A stretch of DNA of 9,361 nucleotides from Syntrophaceae bacterium UBA7520 (lineage in GTDB: Bacteria > Desulfobacterota > Syntrophia > Syntrophales > Smithellaceae). The stretch is from contig DLNC01000016.1 of the NCBI GenBank assembly GCA_002478265.1, positions 38,224-47,584 of the forward strand, given 5' to 3'. The notes beneath the pieces were generated by a model. That model was not told the DNA's origin, did no database searches, and saw only the letters and a program-made list of their open reading frames with translations. The translations under genes and the position numbers were made by a program. Of this stretch, positions 5,032-9,361 are shown in pieces (the first letter of the stretch is position 1; each line of letters begins with the position of its first letter).

Positions 5032-6939
5032 ATGAGCATGAACAATAACAAATATTTTCTTTACGCACGCAAGTCCACCGATGTGGAGGACAAGCAGGTT
5101 TTGAGTATTGAAGCGCAGATCGCAGAATTGCGCGCCTTCGCGAGGCGGGAAAAATTGGAAATCGTTGAGGAATTTATCGAGAAGCAGTCCGCCAAAATTC
5201 CAGGCCGCCCCATTTTTAACGATATGCTCTCGCGGATAGAACGCGGCGAGGCGAACGGAATTTTGGCGTGGCATCCCGACAGATTGGCGCGCAATTCTGT
5301 TGACGGAGGAAAGATAATTTACCTTTTGGACGGCAGTGGACTTGCGACCCTCAAATTCCCTCAATTTTGGTACGAAAATACCGCGCAAGGAAAGTTCATG
5401 CTCAATATCGCCTTTGGGCAAAGCAAATACTATGTGGATTCGCTTGCCGAAAATACAAAGAGAGGATTGCGCCAAAAAGTGAGGCGCGGCGAGTATCCGG
5501 CGTTAGCTCCAGTGGGATATTTGAACGACCCAAGAACGAAAACCGTTGTCGTGGACAGAAAGAAATCGGTTGTCATTCGCCGCGCCTTTGAGTTGTATGC
5601 CAAAAACAGAAGCCGACTTGAAGATATATCAAACTTTTTGGCGCAACACGGAATACAATCAAGGAACGGCAAGCGACTCCACCGAGACAGAATTTCATTT
5701 ATCCTTTCCAATCCCTTCTACATTGGACTATTCCGCTATGCTGGCGAAATTCACGAAGGCAAGCACCAGCCAGTTGTCTCAAAGAAAATTTTTGACCAGG
5801 CGCAGGAAGTGTTGAAAGAGCGAAGCCGTCCGCAATACAAGCGAAAGAACGACCCGCAACCATTTTGTGGACTGCTCTCCTGCGCCTCGTGCGGAATGGC
5901 GATCACCGGCGAATACAAGGTTAAGAAACAAAAGAACGGCAATGTTCACGAATATGTCTATTACCACTGCACCAAGAAAAACAAGGCGGTGAAGTGTCCC
6001 GAACCTTGTGTTCGCCAAGAGGAATTGGACAAACAAATTTCCGCACTTCTTCAAAAATTTTCTTTGAGACCGGATTGGGCGGCGGAATTAAAGAAAAAGT
6101 TGGAAGCGGAGAAAACAGAAGCCGCCCAATCCGCAACCGCTTTTGTTCAAGAGGCCGAAATCAAAATCCGCGCCATACAAACGAAGCTCCAGCGACTTCT
6201 CGATGGATATTTGGAGCAAGACATTGAGCGCGAAGCGTATCGTGCAGAAAAAGCAAAGCTACTCTCCGAAAAGAAGTCGCTGGAAGAACAAATGGCGCGG
6301 ATTGAGCAAAAGCGAACTGGCTGGCTCGAACCTATGGCGGAATGGATAAACGAGGCAGAAAATCTGCCTCAAATCGCGCGGGAGGGCAACCTTTTTGCAA
6401 AAAAGGTTGCGGCCAAAGAAATCTTTGGCTCGAACCTCAGTTTGGGCGGGCGCGAGGCGCGGCTTGCCGCGCCGAGCGCAGAGGATTTGTCGGGGCAAAA
6501 CGCATGGGCGGCGCTTCGCGCCGCCAACGAAAAAATCGGTCAATTTTCCGAAAGTCAGATTCTGGTGGGCCGTGCGGGGATTGAACCCGCGGCCAACGGA
6601 TTAAAAGTCCGCTGCTCTACCGCTGAGCTAACGGCCCACTGGTGCGGTTATTTTAGGACGTGCCCTATTAACAGCAAGTCCGGCGGGTGTCAAGGGCAAA
6701 CTGAAGTAATTTCAACCCGAAAAAGGATCTTGCAGCAAGATTGTTTCCTCGCGGCCGGAACCCACGGAAACCAAGGCCATCTTTGCCTCGGCCAGCTCTT
6801 CCAGACGTTGCAGATATTTCTGCGCGTTGGGCGGAAGATCCTTCATCTTGCGCGCCGGCAGTATATCCTCCTGCCATCCATCGAATTCTTCATATACGGG
6901 CCGGCACCGGGCAAGAACGCTCAGATCAGCCGGCACTGA
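5032..6939 (+). CDS. Large serine recombinase, frame running into tRNA-Lys and purA
   Basis: The product is a site-specific recombinase of the large serine family. The N-terminal resolvase domain (about 5-150) has nucleophile Ser15 in YARKST and the conserved HPDRLARN at 81-88. The recombinase domain follows (about 158-265, from APVGYLNDP). A zinc ribbon comes next (Cys284, Cys287, Cys313, Cys322), then a charged coiled coil (about 350-428). The plausible protein ends near residue 512. From residue 513 (GRAGIEPAANGLK...) the frame reads the antisense strand of tRNA-Lys and then the 3' end of purA, until the TGA at 6937-6939. The 635-residue product is therefore probably an ending acquired by insertion next to the tRNA. 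The start is one of two ATGs (5032 or 5038), neither with a Shine-Dalgarno sequence. It is the likely mover of the left block. Confidence 0.88.
   Translation: MSMNNNKYFLYARKSTDVEDKQVLSIEAQIAELRAFARREKLEIVEEFIEKQSAKIPGRPIFNDMLSRIERGEANGILAWHPDRLARNSVDGGKIIYLLDGSGLATLKFPQFWYENTAQGKFMLNIAFGQSKYYVDSLAENTKRGLRQKVRRGEYPALAPVGYLNDPRTKTVVVDRKKSVVIRRAFELYAKNRSRLEDISNFLAQHGIQSRNGKRLHRDRISFILSNPFYIGLFRYAGEIHEGKHQPVVSKKIFDQAQEVLKERSRPQYKRKNDPQPFCGLLSCASCGMAITGEYKVKKQKNGNVHEYVYYHCTKKNKAVKCPEPCVRQEELDKQISALLQKFSLRPDWAAELKKKLEAEKTEAAQSATAFVQEAEIKIRAIQTKLQRLLDGYLEQDIEREAYRAEKAKLLSEKKSLEEQMARIEQKRTGWLEPMAEWINEAENLPQIAREGNLFAKKVAAKEIFGSNLSLGGREARLAAPSAEDLSGQNAWAALRAANEKIGQFSESQILVGRAGIEPAANGLKVRCSTAELTAHWCGYFRTCPINSKSGGCQGQTEVISTRKRILQQDCFLAAGTHGNQGHLCLGQLFQTLQIFLRVGRKILHLARRQYILLPSIEFFIYGPAPGKNAQISRH
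6352..6370. repeat. Hairpin in recombinase coding sequence, altered in the remnant copy
   Basis: GAGGCAGA and TCTGCCTC pair exactly around AAA. In the inverted remnant the matching place (4981-4991) is 5 nt shorter and the palindrome is lost. This is one of three hairpins that differ between the copies. Confidence 0.6.
6371..6567. repeat. Right arm of the recombinase-flanking inverted repeat
   Basis: This arm forms the 3' coding part of the recombinase and ends at 6567, inside the acceptor end of the tRNA-Lys gene. It matches the left arm perfectly over 6371-6385 and 6431-6567. The arms enclose 4981-6370, which carries the recombinase start and catalytic domains. Recombination between arms would turn that segment around. 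Confidence 0.92.
6386..6430. repeat. 45-bp hairpin-rich segment unique to the right arm
   Basis: These 45 bp are absent from the left arm. They contain a perfect 11-bp stem, GCAACCTTTTT (6386-6396) with AAAAAGGTTGC (6400-6410), around a 3-nt loop, and then a smaller one, GCCAAAG/CTTTGGC around AAAT (6412-6429). The segment encodes the recombinase residues from Gly452 to Gly466 (GNLFAKKVAAKEIFG), which looks like ordinary recombinase sequence, so loss from the left copy is likelier than gain here. Confidence 0.85.
6563..6637 (-). tRNA. tRNA-Lys (anticodon UUU), CCA encoded
   Basis: Read on the minus strand, the acceptor strands GGGCCGT and ACGGCCC pair at all seven positions, followed by discriminator A and an encoded CCA. 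The D-arm contains TTAGCTCAGCGGTAGAGC. The anticodon stem GCGGA/TCCGT holds the loop CTTTTAA, so the anticodon is UUU, which reads lysine codons. The T-arm is GCGGGTTCAATCCCCGC. All arms are intact. The gene lies 74 nt downstream of purA on the same strand, and its 3' end is where the recombinase repeat begins. Since CCA is retained, insertion of the element has not broken the gene. Confidence 0.96.
6665..6693 (-). promoter_or_regulatory. Promoter for tRNA-Lys
   Basis: On the minus strand a perfect TTGACA (6693-6688) is followed after 17 bp by TAATAG (6670-6665) with a TG extension one base upstream (TGTTAATAG). Start of transcription would be about 20 nt before the tRNA. This is a sigma-70-like arrangement found by eye. 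It allows tRNA-Lys to be expressed independently of purA. Confidence 0.6.
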
Positions 6940-8010
6940 ATCAGTAAATTCCGCGCCGTCTGTTTTATAACCGACACATATTTTAATTTTTTTCAGGCCG
7001 GTCAATACATCCAGCTTGGTAATCGCCAGCGCACTGATTCCGGAAACGCGCACCGCCTGTCTTACCAGCACCATATCCAGCCAGCCGCAGCGGCGCTTTC
7101 TGCCGGTGGTCGCGCCGAATTCCTGTCCGACTTTCTGCATATGCTCCCCGATTTCGTCATTCAGTTCCGTAGGAAACGGCCCTTCACCCACGCGGGTAGT
7201 GTATGCCTTGCAGATACCCACCACTTTATTTACGGCGCTCGCTCCCACGCCACTGCCGCAAGAGGCGTTGCCCGCCGTGGTATTGGAAGAAGTGACGTAA
7301 GGATACGTTCCATAATCAACGTCAAGCTGGGAGCCCTGCGCCCCTTCAAAAAGGATTTTCTTTCCCGCGCGGTTCGCTTTATCTAAAACCAATGAAGTAT
7401 CGGCAACGTACGGCTTGAGCTTTTTGGCAAAATTGAGATATTGCAGCGCAATTTCTTTTTCGTCGAGAGGCTTCTGCCCAAATAATCCTTTAAGTAAAAA
7501 GTTTTTTTCTTCCAAGGCGCGAAGCAGCTTCTCCCAGAAAATTTCCTCATTATAAAGATCAATCACGCGAATGCCGGTGCGCGCGACTTTATCTTCATAA
7601 GCCGGGCCAATGCCGCGGCCGGTGGTGCCGATTTTCTTACCGGAGGCGTGCGCCTCGCGCGCCAAATCAATGCTGCGATGATAAGGCATAATCAGGTGGG
7701 CTCTTTCGCTGACAAACAGTTTGGTCCCCGCCGGAAAAAGAGAGCCCTTGTTCAGTTCATCAATTTCCTTGAGCAAAACTTCCGGATCAACGACAACGCC
7801 GTTGCCAATAATACAGATTTTATTATCATGCAGAATACCCGAAGGAATGAGATGCAGGATCGTTTTTCTGCCGCCAACCACCAGAGTGTGCCCGGCGTTG
7901 TTTCCACCGTGAAAACGCGCGATCACATCCGCTTTTTCGGCGTAAAGATCGACGACTTTACCCTTGCCCTCATCTCCCCACTGAGTGCCGACAACCGCAA
8001 CATTAGCCAT
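6712..8010 (-). CDS. purA: Adenylosuccinate synthase
   Basis: The enzyme joins IMP and aspartate using GTP to make adenylosuccinate, the first step from IMP to AMP, in the cytoplasm. The 432-residue length is normal for the family. The sequence shows the N-terminal WGDEGKGK (11-18, catalytic Asp13), GNNAGHT (36-42, catalytic His41), IMP-binding TTGRGIGPAYEDK (129-141), GAQGSQLDVDYGTYPYVTSSN (223-243), the aspartate loop GATTGRKRRCGW (299-310) and the guanine-recognition TKLD (331-334). The start at 8010 is supported by AGGAAAG about 10 nt upstream. serC lies upstream on the same strand with an 82-nt gap holding a hairpin. The last 228 nt are overlapped antisense by the recombinase read-through frame, but purA itself is complete and ends normally. 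Confidence 0.97.
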   Translation of the reverse strand: MANVAVVGTQWGDEGKGKVVDLYAEKADVIARFHGGNNAGHTLVVGGRKTILHLIPSGILHDNKICIIGNGVVVDPEVLLKEIDELNKGSLFPAGTKLFVSERAHLIMPYHRSIDLAREAHASGKKIGTTGRGIGPAYEDKVARTGIRVIDLYNEEIFWEKLLRALEEKNFLLKGLFGQKPLDEKEIALQYLNFAKKLKPYVADTSLVLDKANRAGKKILFEGAQGSQLDVDYGTYPYVTSSNTTAGNASCGSGVGASAVNKVVGICKAYTTRVGEGPFPTELNDEIGEHMQKVGQEFGATTGRKRRCGWLDMVLVRQAVRVSGISALAITKLDVLTGLKKIKICVGYKTDGAEFTDSVPADLSVLARCRPVYEEFDGWQEDILPARKMKDLPPNAQKYLQRLEELAEAKMALVSVGSGREETILLQDPFSG

Positions 8011-8040
8011 GCGTATATTCTTTCCTGTATTTTAATAGAA

Positions 8041-8067
8041 ACGGGAATTACGCCCGGTAATTCCCGT
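8041..8067 (-). terminator. Stem-loop between serC and purA, possible terminator
   Basis: ACGGGAATTA and TAATTCCCGT form a perfect 10-bp stem with a 7-nt GC loop. On the minus strand it is followed by TTCTATT, a weak T-tract, and it begins 25 nt past the serC stop. It could end or attenuate serC transcription before purA. A perfect stem here also suits a processing or stability element. Confidence 0.5.
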
Positions 8068-8092
8068 AATTTTGCCTTGCATTTCCCCCGAA

Positions 8093-9220
8093 TTAAAGGG
8101 CCTTGACCTTTTCGTTAAAGACTTTTTCCAGTTCCGCCAGCGCCGTCTTCAGATCCGACTCTTCGATGGTCGGGCCGCACCAGAAACGATAACCGGCGGG
8201 CGCGTCCTTATAGGAATTGATATCGTGCGCGATATTTTTCTTGCTGAGTTCGGAAGCGATGCTTTTAAGAAACTTGCTTTTCGTGTCTGCGTCGAGCGAC
8301 GCAACTTTCGGGTGAGTCACCGAAAGACAAACGGAGGTGTTGGAACGCACTTTCGGATCATCAGCCAAAAATTCAATCCAGTCGGTTTTGGCTACCCACT
8401 CTTCAACAACTTTCAAATTGGCGCGGCTTCTTTTGAACAAACCATCAAGGCCGATTTTGGCAGCCCAATCCAGCGCGTCCAGATAATCTTCCACGCACAG
8501 CATCGAAGGCGTGTTGATGACGTCGCCGTCAAATATGGCCTTATTGATCTTGTCGCCTTTTTTCAGGCGAAAAATTTTGGGCATCGGCCAGGGCGGCGTG
8601 TAGGACTCCAAACGGGCGACGGCTTTCGGGCTCATGATCATCATGCCATGCGCCGCTTCGCCGCCCAGACATTTCTGCCAGGAAAAGGTAAGGACGTCAA
8701 TTTTGCTCCAGTCAATTTCGTTGGCAAACGCGTAACTTGTCGCGTCGCACAAAGACAGGCCCTCGCGGTCGGCGGGAATCCAGTTCCAATCAGGGATGCG
8801 CACACCGCTAGTGGTACCGTTGGCCACAAAAACAACATCCGTTTTCCAGTCCACTTTCGTCAGATCGGGAATTTTCCCGTAATCGGCTTTGAGGATGGCA
8901 GGATTGAGCTTAAGCTGTTTATTCACATCTGTTGCCCATCCTTCGGAAAAACTTTCCCAAACCAAAACGGTAACCGGCCTGGGACCCAGAAGCGACCACA
9001 TGGCGCACTCAAAAGCGCCGGTGTCCGAGGCAGGCAGAATGCCGACAAGATAATCTGAAGGGATTTTCAAAATTTTTCTTGTTTCATTAATGGCTTTAAC
9101 CAGCCTTTCCTTGCCCAGCGCGGAACGGTGCGAACGTCCCACGGGCGCGTCCTTTAAAACATCCAACTGCCATTGCGGCCTCTTGCTACAGGGACCTGAA
9201 CTGAAATTTGGGTTTTGCAT
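8093..9220 (-). CDS. serC: Phosphoserine aminotransferase, Methanosarcina/alphaproteobacterial type
   Basis: This 375-residue PLP enzyme converts 3-phosphohydroxypyruvate and glutamate to phosphoserine and 2-oxoglutarate in serine synthesis. It matches the branch of SerC known from Methanosarcina and alphaproteobacteria rather than the E. coli branch. Markers are the start NPNFSSGPCSKRP, GRSHRSALGK, GILPASDTGAFECAMWSLLG, NGTTSGVRIP, CDATSYAFA with the PLP-ring aspartate (about 159), FSWQKCLGGEAAHGM with the PLP lysine (about 183), TPPWPMPKIFR, and INTPSMLCVEDYLDAL. I prefer the ATG at 9220, because AAGGA at 9233-9229 stands 8 nt before it. The in-frame ATG at 9229 has that same sequence touching it, too close to work, and would add MWS. 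Confidence 0.93.
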   Translation of the reverse strand: MQNPNFSSGPCSKRPQWQLDVLKDAPVGRSHRSALGKERLVKAINETRKILKIPSDYLVGILPASDTGAFECAMWSLLGPRPVTVLVWESFSEGWATDVNKQLKLNPAILKADYGKIPDLTKVDWKTDVVFVANGTTSGVRIPDWNWIPADREGLSLCDATSYAFANEIDWSKIDVLTFSWQKCLGGEAAHGMMIMSPKAVARLESYTPPWPMPKIFRLKKGDKINKAIFDGDVINTPSMLCVEDYLDALDWAAKIGLDGLFKRSRANLKVVEEWVAKTDWIEFLADDPKVRSNTSVCLSVTHPKVASLDADTKSKFLKSIASELSKKNIAHDINSYKDAPAGYRFWCGPTIEESDLKTALAELEKVFNEKVKAL

Positions 9221-9361
9221 ACTCCACATCCTTAAAAATAAATTTCAAAAGCGCTTATTCATATCAGTATTGAATTTTTTACTCAAGAAAATTCAAAATG
9301 ACCCCTGGCCTTTATTTTTCTTAAATAAAATCATCATATTGACCTTCCCCCCGGAAACTAA
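9221..9361 (-). promoter_or_regulatory. Upstream region of serC with promoter and dyad
   Basis: On the minus strand TTGAGT (9286-9281) and TATGAA (9263-9258) are 17 bp apart, the second preceded by TGA (an extended -10). AAGGA at 9233-9229 is the ribosome site. A 9-bp perfect dyad, TTGAATTTT at 9270-9278 with AAAATTCAA at 9288-9296, straddles the -35 and could be an operator, though it is AT-rich. I see nothing gene-like in the rest up to the window end. Confidence 0.45.

Noticed and set aside
6386..6410. Terminator inside the recombinase gene
   Set aside because: The 11-bp stem has A/T runs inside it but is followed by GGCC, with no T-tract on the plus strand. It is coding sequence for recognisable recombinase residues.
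8072..9058. Long open frame (328 codons) on the plus strand opposite serC
   Set aside because: It mirrors serC, which has clear family motifs and a ribosome site. The plus-strand translation resembles no family I know.
1..9361. CRISPR array or other tandem repeat arrays
   Set aside because: I saw no regularly spaced direct repeats. The only long repeats are the two inverted pairs reported.

Overview
The window holds two different blocks of DNA: an apparently mobile, defence-loaded block on the left (about 1-6567) and a housekeeping block on the right (6563-9361). The right block reads leftward: a phosphoserine aminotransferase (serC), an adenylosuccinate synthase (purA) and a tRNA-Lys(UUU) with encoded CCA. 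The organism is clearly a bacterium, but I cannot place it from sequence alone. The recombinase whose reading frame runs through a tRNA, together with few Shine-Dalgarno sequences in the left block, recalls Patescibacteria (CPR) and other environmental genomes. That is an impression, not a proof. The left genes are AT-richer by eye than purA and serC, as expected for acquired DNA.

The left block starts with a tightly packed five-gene rightward operon at 170-4519. Its order is an XRE-type controller protein, a C5-cytosine methyltransferase, a HaeII-like restriction endonuclease, a Vsr-type mismatch endonuclease and an OLD-family ATPase/TOPRIM nuclease. Start and stop codons overlap at three of the four junctions, and the fourth has a 7-nt gap. 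The layout suggests one unit. The controller times expression, the methyltransferase and endonuclease modify and cut a GCGC-centred site, and Vsr repairs T:G mismatches left by deamination of 5-methylcytosine. The OLD protein is a likely extra defence nuclease. Upstream of the controller are two palindromes 18 bp apart over the presumed -35/spacer region and a TATAAT only 4 nt before the ATG, the classic pattern of a self-regulated, leaderless C-protein gene. A 23-bp perfect inverted repeat (1-23 and 4529-4551) brackets the operon.

The region 4520-5031 has no convincing gene. It is GC-rich, full of hairpins, and contains the left arm of a second inverted repeat. A large serine recombinase follows at 5032, and the right arm of that repeat lies at the 3' end of its gene. 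The arms are 137 bp plus 15 bp, perfectly identical, except that the right arm carries an extra 45 bp (in frame, hairpin-rich). The repeat boundary falls at the CACCA 3' end of the tRNA-Lys gene, which therefore looks like the attachment site. The recombinase frame continues through the tRNA (antisense) and into the 3' end of purA, so its annotated C-terminus is probably a by-product of integration.

The most interesting points are the five-gene R-M/Vsr/OLD cassette with its own apparent boundary repeats, and the inverted-repeat structure around the recombinase. The latter could be an invertible segment, the scar of two opposed integrations, or an assembly artefact.
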